Shown in pieces: positions 25,128 to 37,000 of a stretch of 64,000 nucleotides of DNA. The stretch comes from Siniperca chuatsi (Eukaryota > Chordata > Actinopteri > Centrarchiformes > Sinipercidae). A model generated the notes under the pieces. The model made no database searches. It was not told the DNA's origin and saw only the letters and a list, made by a program, of their open reading frames with translations. Made by a program: the position numbers and the translations under genes. The stretch's first letter is position 1, and every line of letters starts with the position of its first letter. The stretch is from assembly GCF_020085105.1 (NCBI RefSeq), contig NC_058043.1:15347167-15411166 (forward strand), read 5' to 3'.

Positions 25128-25575
25128 CAAGTAAAATAATAAAAAAAAAAAAACCCAACCTATTCCCAATAATAAAAAAGTATCCCCTTACTTGCTGTGT
25201 GTATCTGCTAATTGTGATAGGTTCAGTGCATGTTTGAATGCTTCATGTTGGGCTTCAGAGTGCCTTTATCAAAAACATTAAGTGCAAGTCAAGATAAATC
25301 TTAAGAGTGAACACGTTATCAAATGTATATTATTAAATGTGCAAGTTAAAAACAACCCACATTTGATGTATAAAATCTAAATCGCAAGTTCAAATCAAAG
25401 TTTTTCCATCAGTGTTTAGACAACAGCACCTTTGTCCATGTCTCTTTATCTGACCTGCAATAAAAAAAAGAAAAACAAAAAAACAAAAACAAAACAAACA
25501 AAAACAGACAGAAAACACAGATGGATAATATGCTGCTAAAGGAGATGTATTAGCCATTTAAAAAAAAAAAAAGTA
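25128..25575. repeat. A-rich low-complexity tracts
   Basis: Several interrupted poly(A) runs, including 'aaaaaaaaaaaaa' near 25140, an (A)nC mixture at 25460-25510 and an A run near 25560. They flank the last arhgef19 exon, where on the minus strand the T-runs serve as polypyrimidine tract. Confidence 0.7.
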
Positions 25576-28500
25576 TAAAAGATGTCCACTCATACCTTGT
25601 GTGTGTAACAAGTATCGTGGCGGTCGGTTGTCCATTTTGACTTTGAGAGAGATGCAACAGGAAGGAGTCTGGGGGGAGACCCAGGACCTCAGTCTTCAGA
25701 TGCTCAAGGTGCACATGTGTGGGGAATTCAGCATGATCCACAACCATGAACCTCTGATCCCTGACATGATGCAGAGAGAACACAGTCTGGTTTAAAGGGC
25801 AAACATTGTGATGACAACTCAGTGCATCACCTAACAGGACTGAAATTAAATTAGCCGAAGTGGATAATTTTGATAATGGTTAGAAATTGCCACCATTTTA
25901 CAAGAATGAGTGTATGTCAACTACCTTTTTGAGGAAATGATCAAAAGGTCATTGAAGAGGTGGAGGTAGACGCTGTGGAATGACAGTCGTGAGTTGTAAG
26001 CATCAGCCTCCACAGTCAGCTGTCTCATGGGACCCTGGTGCACCAGGAAACGCCCACTTATGACCAGAGGAACTGACTGGATGGAAACGAGGCAGTCAGT
26101 TAGAATTTATTGCCATCTGCAGCTTAGAGACTATTATTAGAAATCTTCCAGTTAGGAAAAATAAAATTACTGCACTGTTAACTATTTCCATAAATTGCAC
26201 TACTTTATATTCATTGCACTACTGTTCTGCCCAGTTCAATTCATTGTACATATCCATCAGTGTACTTCTGTTTATAATAATGCCATCTGTATATAATGTC
26301 CACTTGTAAAATATTTTCATAATACTGCTCTATCCTGCACTTGCTTATTGCACTTCTGGTTAGACCTAAACTGCATTTTCATTGCCTCGTACATGTGTAA
26401 TGACAAATCTAAATAAAAAGACTTGCCACCTTAACTTTGACAAAATCCAGCAGAATTTCCAGGCAGACCAGCTCCTCAATTTGTTTCATTTTTCGGACCC
26501 CCTTATCACACTCCGTCAGTATCTGTTTAGATGAGATGGTGATATACATAATTTTTAAATTTTTTTTTTTTTTTTTATAAATCTTAATTTACACCACAAT
26601 ACTTCCCTTTTCCACTAAATAGCCCACTCCCCTGTTCAGTTCTGTCTCAGCATGACGAGTACAGATCCAAACACTCGAAAGTGAAACTTAATTACCTCAT
26701 GGATGGCTTCTATTGCCCTTTTGAGATTTAAAGTCGAGTCAGAGCCTGTTTCAGTCAGTTTCAGGATGCTCTGAAACCAACAAACCTTTAGTTAGACTTG
26801 TCATACCAAGTTAAAAATACATATATCTGGATGCATAGAATTCAAATCCCATCAGATGCCTACCTCTAGGATGAGTTTAATACGAGTAATTCTCTGGAAG
26901 GGAAGGACTAGGAATGACTTGAGGCTCTGTCTTTGACACACTGGATCACTCTCAAGCTTCTTGATTAAATACAGAAAGTCTCTGTTCTGCTGCCTTGAAA
27001 AAGTTAAGAGATGTGATTAAATAGGTCTTATGAAAAGCTGGTGTTGTGGCATACCACCAGTGCTATCAAGTACAGAGCAGACACTTACAGCAGCTGGCTG
27101 ACAAGGGCCTCTTGGTACATCATGTTAGTCACATATGGCACATAGAGCCTGTGAAACTCTGGGCAGTGCTGGAGCACAATGTCACCAACCTGAGATATTA
27201 ACACACACTTTCCCAGTTGAATTTCCAGATCCATAAGAAACCTACAAGAGACAGGACACCGGCTCAGCATAACGCCAACACAACCAGTTCAAAAATATAA
27301 AAAAAGAAAAAAAAGGAGGTACTGTATGTAGAGCTCTTACTTCTCACTGGCTGCCATCACTTGACGAATGTTGGAAAACAAAATGTGATGCTCCATTTGA
27401 GACAGGGTTTGTTTTAGTGCCTTCGACGCATAGAAATGATCGACAGCAACTCCAAGGCTCCTTAGGTATGACGCTTCAGAGCCGATCAACTCAAACATCG
27501 ACTTCAGAGGAAGAAAATGAGGTAACAAGAATGATTTTCCTAGTTCTTTTTCCTGGACTCTCACTGTCACACTAAACCTTAAAGAGCATTATAAACAGTT
27601 AAGGGAAGAGGCCGATTATTCTGTTTCTTATGGTCTGCAAATCCCATGAAAAACCAACACTGAGTTGATTCTATGACGAAAGTATTGCCTGTGTATTCAA
27701 AGCCAGAATTAGCTCATTCATTAACTCATATTAGCCATAAACCCCCATTGTTTTTCCAAAAAAGTATTAAAAATGCATAATGTGTTATTATTCCGCTGCT
27801 AAAAAATAAATCTATCTCCCAGGGAGGTCAAAGTATTATATATAAAATACTAACTACAGATGTTGACATGCTAATTATGCTAACATGGTAAAAGGTTACA
27901 TATAAAACATTGGATGTTGACATGCTAATGCTAACAATGCTCAATGCAAGCATATTTACTTCAGCACCACACCATGCTAATGCTCCCCCCCACCCATCAT
28001 TTAATTTAGATTTTAATGTCACATGGTTCAAAATTAGATAAGATTGCTCTAGAAACCAGCATGGTAGTTGTGTCTAAAGTATGAAGTATAAAGCTTTTCA
28101 CACCTCCTGAAGGCGAATCTCTCTGGTTGTCAAGTTGCTGAGCATGCCAGACGATTTCACCTCATCTAGATCTTGCCAAAGGGTGCATGAAGTCACCCTG
28201 ATTGGGTGAGGTAGGGGTGAGGATGGAGTCGCTTCCGGAGGGTTTAATTGAGGAGATGCAGCCCCAGAATGGCAGAGAGAGCGGGACTGCAGACCCTGCA
28301 GTGTTATCAGTTCAGACACAAAACCCCCTTTCAGTCTGTGCAGATCATCTTTCACCGCGTGCAGACAGTAGTCCTGATACAGCGGGACTGCAGAGCAAAA
28401 GAAGAAATGTACTTGCTATAAATGTTACACTATTCAATGACTGACAAGCTCAAGGAGAAAGGTAAACTTACAAAAATGAATGTACTTTGACTGGAATGAT

Positions 28501-29073
28501 ACACTCAGCACTTCCTCCTCAGCTGGATCTGCTGCCCTGGGTTTATTGAGCAGGCCACATTTAGTTAAAAGTAGAGAGATTATAAAGAGTATAAAGATTT
28601 ACAGCCTCTCTTACCCTTCTGTACTTTTATCCTGATCATCTAATGGAGGCAAAGCTGGATTGTCTTCAAATCTAGGTACTGAAGACAGCTTAGGCGCAAG
28701 TGCATAGTAAATTGTTTTCCAATCCCATCTGCGCATTAAGGCAACCGACCTGAGAGCTGAAGACATGTCTGTGGGAGGACTAAAAAAGGACAGAGATATT
28801 TCATCGCCACAATCCTACATATAGAGTTTATTCAAGTTTTCCAGATGCACCACGTGGTCCATACCTGTGAGCCTCAAACTGGTTCAGTGAGTAACTGCTC
28901 TCATCAAGGCATCCAGTATCCTGTACACAGCTGGTTTCCAGAGAAAACCCTGAAGAAAGCTGCTCTCTGATCTTCATGGTTTGTATTTTTGATATCAAAT
29001 GATTCACTGGATGACTGTTTTCAAAGCAGAAGAGTAGATTAGCAGTAACACTACTGCTGTCAAATTGAGCCAT
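25409..29073 (-). CDS. arhgef19: Rho guanine nucleotide exchange factor, ARHGEF19-like (DH-PH, no SH3)
   Basis: Exchange factor that activates Rho-family GTPases at membranes. Exons on the minus strand: 29073-28865, 28779-28615, 28536-28472, 28387-28104, 27501-27341, 27241-27089, 26993-26864, 26770-26696, 26522-26436, 26076-25925, 25760-25596, 25454-25409. Phases agree and give 563 residues. An in-frame TAA just before the ATG supports the start. The DH domain (about 238-430) has 'GSEASYLRSLGVAVDHF', 'QMEHHILFSN', 'VPYVTN', 'LKSFLVLPFQRITRIKL', all very near human ARHGEF19. The PH domain (about 450-563) has 'VYLHLFNDLLIIS' and 'MVVDHAEF'. The protein stops at 'DKETWTKVLLSKH', inside or just after the last PH helix, whereas human ARHGEF19 (802 residues) continues into an SH3 domain and has a longer N-terminus. 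Position between epha2/rsg1 and ddi2 fits ARHGEF19; a lineage-specific relative cannot be excluded. Confidence 0.88.
27840..27990. repeat. 'gttgacatgctaatgctaac' imperfect repeats in an arhgef19 intron
   Basis: Two tandem-like copies of 'tacagatgttgacatgctaat' / 'ttggatgttgacatgctaatgctaac', related to the tail of the repeat at 61535-61745. Intronic, no coding meaning. Confidence 0.45.
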
Positions 29074-29384
29074 GACGCTTTAGTCTGAAACTGGAAACTC
29101 GTCTTTACGTTAAAACTCTGACCAAGGTGCAGATGTGGTTGTGTTTATCTACTGAAGCATCCTTCATTTGCCCCAGAACCACTCAGATTAAATGATCTCA
29201 ATTGGATGCAGTCTGAGCTTTACTAAGCAGCAATCACAAAAACTGGAACCAGGTGTGGCTCTTTTTCAATACTCGGGCAAACTCCAGCTGTGTCCCAGTT
29301 CCAAACTACAAATTAATTCAAATTTGAATGGTGGCTTGCTGGTTTTCTCAGTCTTCTATGGTGGTAAATGTAATATTTTTGGGT

Positions 29385-29850
29385 TTTACACTGTTGGTTG
29401 AACAAAACAAGCAATTTGTCAATTTTCCAGGCCAAATGATTAATCGAGAAAATTACTGGCAGATTAATTGATAATGTAAACAAGAAGTTAGTTGTAGCCC
29501 TAATTCTTAGCAGGTTTGGAGTAAGTAGTGTGTCCACATTAGAAAAGTGGCAAAATAGTCTATTAAAAAATGTCAGTATTCATACTCAAAAAACACTTGT
29601 GCACTATTTTCCCACAATGCATTACACTGACGAAATGGAGGAGCTTCTGACAGTTGGATATCTTCCCCCCCCAAAACTTTGCATGGGTGTTTGTGAACTC
29701 TGTGAACACCTGGCAGTGACATAAATCCGCAGTTTCACATGCATCGGTGCACGTATTGTAGCATTTCCTGTTTGTTTCCTGTTGTATGCCAACTGCAAAA
29801 GCAGTATAATAAGAAATTAGCATGTAGTATGGAATAGGGACACACTAGCT
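29385..29850. repeat. Two adjacent dispersed repeat fragments between arhgef19 and ddi2
   Basis: 29385-29515 carries 'attaatcgagaaaattactggcagattaattgataa' and ends 'ttgtagccc', a piece of the family at 8225-8565. About 29560-29850 carries 'cccacaatgcattacactgacgaaatggaggagct' and 'gcatgtagtatggaataggg', sharing blocks with about 7200-7480. No gene here. Confidence 0.5.
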
Positions 29851-29991
29851 GGCTCACATATACCAAGGTTTCAGAAGTAATTTCTGAATTCTGAATCGTT
29901 TACCCTGCTACTGTATATATAGAAAACATTTAACATTTATTTACAGGTAGTAAAAAAATAAATTCACACAATGTACAAATACTAGTTCCAT

Positions 29992-29997
29992 TTTATT
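29992..29997 (-). promoter_or_regulatory. Candidate poly(A) signal of ddi2
   Basis: AATAAA on the minus strand, about 1.1 kb after the stop of the long ddi2 frame. Other AATAAA-like sites (for example 'tttatt' near 30686) are alternatives. Confidence 0.35.
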
Positions 29998-31091
29998 TGC
30001 AATTTAAAATTCAATACAAGATAAAAGTAGATAATTCAATCTGCCTGAACATTGTTGGTATATGACTCAAATAAAGCCATTAAAATACTTGATATATGAT
30101 GTACTGACAAAACCACTGACAGCTGTGAATGACCATATTCTAACATAAAAAAATGAAAATGGATGTTTCTTAAAGATATGAACACACACTATGATGATTT
30201 GACACAAAGTAAAAGGACTTTCTGAACAGGAGCTACAAACCGTTTTGTAATCTACACATGGCAAGGCTCTCAAACTGTGGAAAATGATACATACCGTAAA
30301 AGATACCTTCTGTAATACATATACTGAACCGAAAAATGCCATCTATGGATCATACGTCAACAAATACACTTGTGGCTCACTTGATATTTCAGTGTGATAA
30401 CGGCTGTGTATATTGGGGTTTCAACTTATCTGGAGAAATTATTTGTAAACTTGATCAAAAATGATCAACCCTTCTAAACTGCAGCAGATCCCACGATGTA
30501 GCTTTTCCATCATTGGGTTCTGATTTGTAAATTGAAGGGGCTACAAACAAAAATCAACATGTTGCTTCATTTATCAGCAGATTGCCTCAAATATCCATAT
30601 TTGTCCTGAATGATATAAAGCTCACCAGACAAGAGTTATTCTGGCATGGGTAGTAGGAGTTTTTTTTCTCCATTTTGAGATTTTTTTTATTGATGCTCCA
30701 CAACTTAAACAACAATAGTTCTATGACATATCAAAGGGTAATAATGTTTAATGGTTCAATCATACATTGGGCATTTAATATGTCATTGTTGGATGACAAA
30801 ACAAGAAGAAAATCAATCTACCATACCAAATCTCTAAAAACCAATGAAATGGGCGGGCACCCAAAACATCTGCATGCAAACACACCTCACATATCTGCAA
30901 TATCCAGAAAAGTATTACCAGTTGTCCTGTTTGTTCTTGGATATTCTGTATGACAAACCAAGAGACAGCGTTCCCTGTGTTTATATGTGCTCCCTGCTAA
31001 GGAGGGACCAAGACATCTGGATCAGTAACAAGGTATAAATAAGACAGATGCTGAGTTGGGAGGCTGGAGACTCGTGTGACTAGTTATGAGT

Positions 31092-34000
31092 CTAGGTGGG
31101 CACAGTGATACTGCGGGATAGTAGTGCCAGCAGAGCTAGCTCCACAACTCCATGGGCTCTTTCTAGTGCCTCTGCAGCCTCCATGGCAGAAAACCCTGCT
31201 GCCTGGATTCTCTGGATGTGCTCAGCTGGAAATTGTTCTATAAAGGGATGCGGAGGAGGGAGAAGAGGGGCTGGAGATGTAAGCTGGGGAGCCTGAGCAA
31301 GAGGAGAAGAGGTGCTAGAGACTCCCTCAGGTGAGCCCACTGCCATAGACAGAGGGCTGAGAAAAGTGTGCTCAGTCTGGAGGCCAAGAGTGTCTGGGGT
31401 GTTAGTGCCAGAGGCTCGTCCATCTGCAACCCCTCTCCCCTGCTGTCCCTCAGGAGGTTCCCTGAACTCCAGGTCCCCTGCAGGATCAGGAGGAACCTCC
31501 TGCTCAGGCTGACAAAAGCTTATGTTATTTGCTTCATCTTGCCCGCATCTATCTGCCCTCCTCTCCCCGGAGCTGTCTGGACGCTGTGGTGGTCCTTGTC
31601 CCTCCACAGTCTCTGCTGTATCTCCGCCCAGATGCTCATCCTGGCCAGAGAGGTCAGGTCCCTCATCAGACACAGCAGCAGCATGGTTGGCTTTGGCATC
31701 GCTTGGTTCTGCACCGGCTGTGATGGCAGTAGAGGGGATACGCTGGGCGTTTTCGGGTGTTGGGGTGCGTGGCTCGTGGGCCACTTTGTCTGTTTCCTGT
31801 TTGAATGGGTGTGAGGGGGAGCAGGAGGTGCTGCGGTTTTGGGACTGAGCACGGTTGTTGGACACCAGCAGCTCGTGAAGCTCCATCAGAGCGGCCGCCA
31901 GTGACGGGATGCTGTCGGAGCTGGAGCAGTGCTCTCCTTCAGGCTGGTCCCTCTCAGAGGACACCACGCCCTGGGAGGCAGTGGGGGACTCCATTTCAAC
32001 TGAGTCGGATTGGCTAGGAGCACTCGGACAGGCTTCTGTGGTGTCAGCAGTGTCAGACTCAGTCGCCTCCTGCTCCATGGGTTGAAGGTCCTCTGGATGG
32101 GGGAGCATGGAGCTGTTCACCACCTCGTCTGATTCAGCATCCCCCTCTGTGGCTCCAGGCTGGGATACTGTAGTCATGTCTGCAGGAGGGGTACATGGAC
32201 TGAGGATGCCTGTTGCGGGACAGGGTACATGGGGCACTTTGGAGTTGCTATGAACAGGCAGATGAGGTGTAGAACCAGCATCCTCTGCTGGGGACAAAGG
32301 CAGAGGAAGCTCCTGGAGGCCAGGTTGGTCCTGGCACAGCCCTGGTGCTGAGGCCTGCTCCATGGCAGCCGGGGCAGACTGAGAGAGATCTAGAGTCTGG
32401 GGCTGACCAGAGGAAGGGCTTTGGGAAGGGGAGGTGGATGAGGACATTTGGTCTAAGGTTCTTGGTAATGTAAATGGTGGGGGCTGCCGTGAGGTAGTTT
32501 GTCCATCTGCAGTGTCTATTGTAAGAGAAAATATAACTGGGAATTAAACAGCTGGAATTTGTGTGGACCCAGTCGGGAGGCATTACTCTGGATAAAGTGA
32601 ATTTTCATAACATCTAAGGAAACAACCCAAACACAAATTTCCTTACTGAAACTCTTGAATACCTGCTGCACAAACAGTTTGCTACTTGTGCTACGTTTTC
32701 CTTTTTTTAATAGTTATAATGTATTCATAATAAATACATGACTAAGTAGAAACAAAAGTACAACATCAATTAACCAATCCAGCAGCAAAATAACAGCAAA
32801 ATAAAAAGACATAAATAGCAATGGACTTAGCACTGGCAATGGACTTGTGAATTTGCAGTACCTGGTTGGTAGGGCCCTCTCCAGCTGTCTCCAAATGCAT
32901 CAGTGCTGTCCTGCTCAGGGGTTAGGGCACACACCACACACATCATGCAAAGGGACGGAGAAAGTTAGCAGTCACACACAGAGCATGCCCCAACCTATCA
33001 GCCTTTTCACACACACAGATGTGAAAAGTGTCATCCAAAAACAACTTGAGCCTTTGTCCTGACAGAGAGGTCACAGCGTAATCACATACCCTGTCACTGA
33101 ACCTCAGAAAGCTCAATTGAGGTCACATCAGTAAACATTTGATCAAAATGACTTAACCATGATAATCAAGACCAGAATTGATTGATTGATGCCTCTTCTC
33201 TAGCGGAGGATTGCCTCATTCCACAACATGGCTGCTGTACCACAACTTCCCCATGCGCCTGAACTCATCACAACTCTACTGCTACTGCTTTTTGTTTTGA
33301 TCCCATTTGCAATGTGCAGCCATTACCGGACATGACTGGCCAATGGAAACAATAACAAAGACTAAGTGCATCAATGGCAATAGCACAAATGTTAATGTAA
33401 GCCTTGAAAAGCAATCAAGGGAAACACTTACATGATTATGTTTTGACAATCCCAAATGTTACTTGTATTTCTAGAAACAAAATTCAACACACCTCTAATG
33501 ACAGTACGTTTTCTGAAAAAAATCAACTGAGATGGTTGGATGTTTATGGATAAAGTAACCAAACAAGAATATCTGTTATGTATTAATCCAGTAAATTTAA
33601 TACCGGATAAACCAAGAAACGTCATCACATGGATGCTAAAATCATCTAAAAATCCAATACTGCCATAAAGCAGTCCTGCTCATTTATTTGCAACATTGGC
33701 CACAATGGCCTAATACACCGAGAGATATGGTGGCACATAAGGGATAGCTACCAAGGTACAAACGGTATGACTGACAATGTTGTCATATTGCCCAAACACT
33801 GAGATGACATGACACCATCCAGCTAAAATTGACCACTATTAGCAGTTCACCATGCTAACATTTGTGACGGAGTAAGCAGTTGGAACGACAACTGTGCAAA
33901 CACAATTTCATGTAACATTACAAACAATTCTTAATAATGAGAACACTCTTGCAATTATGAGACTGTCATCTCATAGTTATTAGAAAGCTATCTCACAAAT

Positions 34001-37000
34001 CAGGGAAAACAGTGCGACAATAACAGTTTGACCAACATGACTATGCTAATGCTACCTGATTTAACTTGCATGGTGTTGGTCTTTGGTTTGAAACACTGGG
34101 AGTTATTAAGGTTGCTTAGCAGTGTTGATGGTATTGTCATTAGTATGTGAACACTCTGGAGGCATTTTTAGACATTCTTCAAGCATACACACGAAAAGCA
34201 TGCTATGTCCAGAAGTAAACTTGGACCCAAGCAGTTTTCTGGCAATGCAATTTACATTGAACAGTCTGTTCACCAGATCACCAGCAGCCTTTCCTCTGAT
34301 CCTTTTCTTATACATCTCAGATATTTTATTTCACAATTACAGGATGTTTCATTCATGATAACAAGATTCAGATCTTACAATTATGAGATGATTTTCTCAT
34401 GTTTATACGATGCTAAGTCATAATTATGATTTCATACAGAAATCACAATTACAATAGGTCTTTTTTTTTGAAAAATGCAATGCATTTCTGCAGTGCTGCT
34501 GAAATATCTTACTGATTTTTTTAATTTCATGGTCTGTGTAAGATATTCTTGCTCATACAAATAACCGCCTACTTTCTATTAGCACTACATGTCCCTTTCA
34601 GTTTGTCTTAGTAGGTGACTTTAAGTGGTTTTCACACATTCCTTCAGAGATCCATCTGCGCTGTTGTCCAACACAGAATCTGACAACATTTAACAGTCCA
34701 TGCTGAACTCACTGCAATAAAGTCACACTCAGCACTATTGATTACCACTGATGGCTCCATTAATGTGCACCAGTGGTTAAGTGTTTTCTCCAAAGTTCCT
34801 CTCAACTGTGTTTAAAAACACAGTAAATGACGACAACATCACATCCATCAAGGGCAGCTAAAAAGTAGGCAAAGGCATAAAGAAGACTGCTCTGTTGTAT
34901 GTCTGCTAATGGAGTATTAACTAAATTAACTATCATATAGAGATAATGGTTGCTAATAAAGAGTTAGCTCAATAACTATCATATGGAAATAAAGTTATAA
35001 TAATAAATTCAATTATAAGTGCCTTTCACGTAACCCAAGGATATACAGAAAACAAGCAAAAAAATAATCATGACTGTTTCCCTTTAAGCCTAAAAAAGAT
35101 TGATCTTAGCCAAGATCTCATTTATCTTCTTTTCTTATATATGCTTATATTTGTCTGACAGACATCTCTCAATTTCCTGACCTCATCTTACTCTAAAGCA
35201 CATTCAATTTGCTGAGGTGATGACATGAAGTGATCATGTGACTGAAAATTCAGATGACTGCATAAATGGGGTTGAGAGTAAGAAGCTTTGTGTGGCACAT
35301 GCAAATGTAGTTCTACCTGAGCCGAAAAAAGCCCAATGAAAAACAGGCTGAAGTGCAGAGATGGTAGACAGTTTCTTACCGCTTTCGTGTATGGACCTCT
35401 GAAGTGCTTCTGCCAGTTCTCTGTCAGCTATCTCATCTGGACGGACATCTTCACGCCCCTCTGCTCCGTATGCCAGTCGGGCACACTCTGGCAGCTCTGC
35501 CTCAGACAGGAAGCGAGTTTCAGTGCCTGTAGTGCCTATTAGAAGCACGCTCTTCTTCAGGTCGATAGAACACTACAAGAAAAACAGGACAAGTAATGCT
35601 CTCGGATATTCTTCAACTTTCCCGTACATTCAGTATACAGAGAATGGAAACCCCTGTATTATGTAATTAATTCCAATCCAATACTGTTCTGCACACTGAT
35701 CAGATAAAAGGGGCTCACACCTGATGTCTCTTCAGCATATCCAGGCCAAGCAGCATGTCCATTGGCTGGTCCTCCAAGATGGAGAAAGAACAAGGAAGGA
35801 AATCCCCCTCTATCTGGACCTGAGCTATATGAGTGCAACAAGACAACATGACTTAAACTGCACTGAAATATGATGCAGACTATGAATGCAGTTGAAGGAA
35901 TATATCAAGTTTGGGAAAATGATTCTACCTACCCAGAGTCAGAAAATCTCTTGCACCATTTTATATCTCTGCGTGCAGTTTTAAAAGATATATGGAATAG
36001 TAAGATGAGCATAGCTTAGCTAGTTTGTGGATATCTGCAGGACGTTAGGAGAATTCATCTTCCCCAATGGGTTTAATACTGTATTTATTGAACTAGCTCT
36101 GACAGTGTTTCTTACAAAGCCTCAACAAAATCCCAACAGTTTAATTATGATTTGGAAGTACTTATTTCAAACCATAACTACGGGTGAGATCAATAGGAAT
36201 AGGACTCACATTTTCAAACTGCATGCAGAGTTTCTCTGACTGTCGATAAAAAGTCAGCAAAAACTGAAATATTATCCCTTAATGGTTTTCTGGGAACTAG
36301 TCTGGACTTGCGTTAAAATATTGTGTTACTCAAGGAAAATAAAAACCTGACACCCACCCAAATGAACTCTGCCAATGATCTTCTGGGTGCCCACTCCCTT
36401 GGCAATCCCGGCCCAGCGACGGTCCACCAGCCGCATGATGTTACAGCGCTCAGCGCATGCTTGGCTCATGATGGTCATCTGGGCTCCTAAAAACAAGAAA
36501 TGTCAGGCTCTACAAAATGTTAAACCCTTACCAAAAATCAAAAAAATTTCTGTGCTCCAGGATGAGGTTACTTTTCCAGATCTTGGCTGAGTCATACTGG
36601 TCTTGTAAAGATCACAAGGGAAATGAGATCACACATAAAAGCGGCTGAAATCACTTTCTTTGGCATGTATCAGCTATCCAGAAAGAGCTCAGATTAGAAC
36701 TTATGCTCTGTTAAGTCGAAAGGAGCTAGCTGAGGTTGGTCAAGCGTCTGATTGGGATGCCTACCTTCTACTGACATGTATGCCGTTTTTTCACTTCACC
36801 TTGTAACTGACTTATGGTAAAAAATAATAAAATAAAGCAGCTATAGAGAGGTGGTTAGAAGAAGAAATGCTAGAGACATGCTCTTACTTAAGTCTGTGTC
36901 AACTCAAACCTACAAACCTTTCCTGCCACTACTGTTGTACAGAAAACCACTCACTTTGTTGCTACTGCTGCAGTATTTAACAAGTATTGCAATGGGGAAT

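Noticed and set aside
31368-32017. Plus-strand open frames opposite the RSC1A1-like exon
   Set aside because: Antisense openness of a GC-rich coding exon; peptides resemble nothing.
35234-35379. Read-through of ddi2 exon 8 into the following intron as the normal C-terminus
   Set aside because: A good 'ggtaag' donor lies at 35379 and the read-through peptide is unlike DDI2; possible as a minor retained-intron form only.
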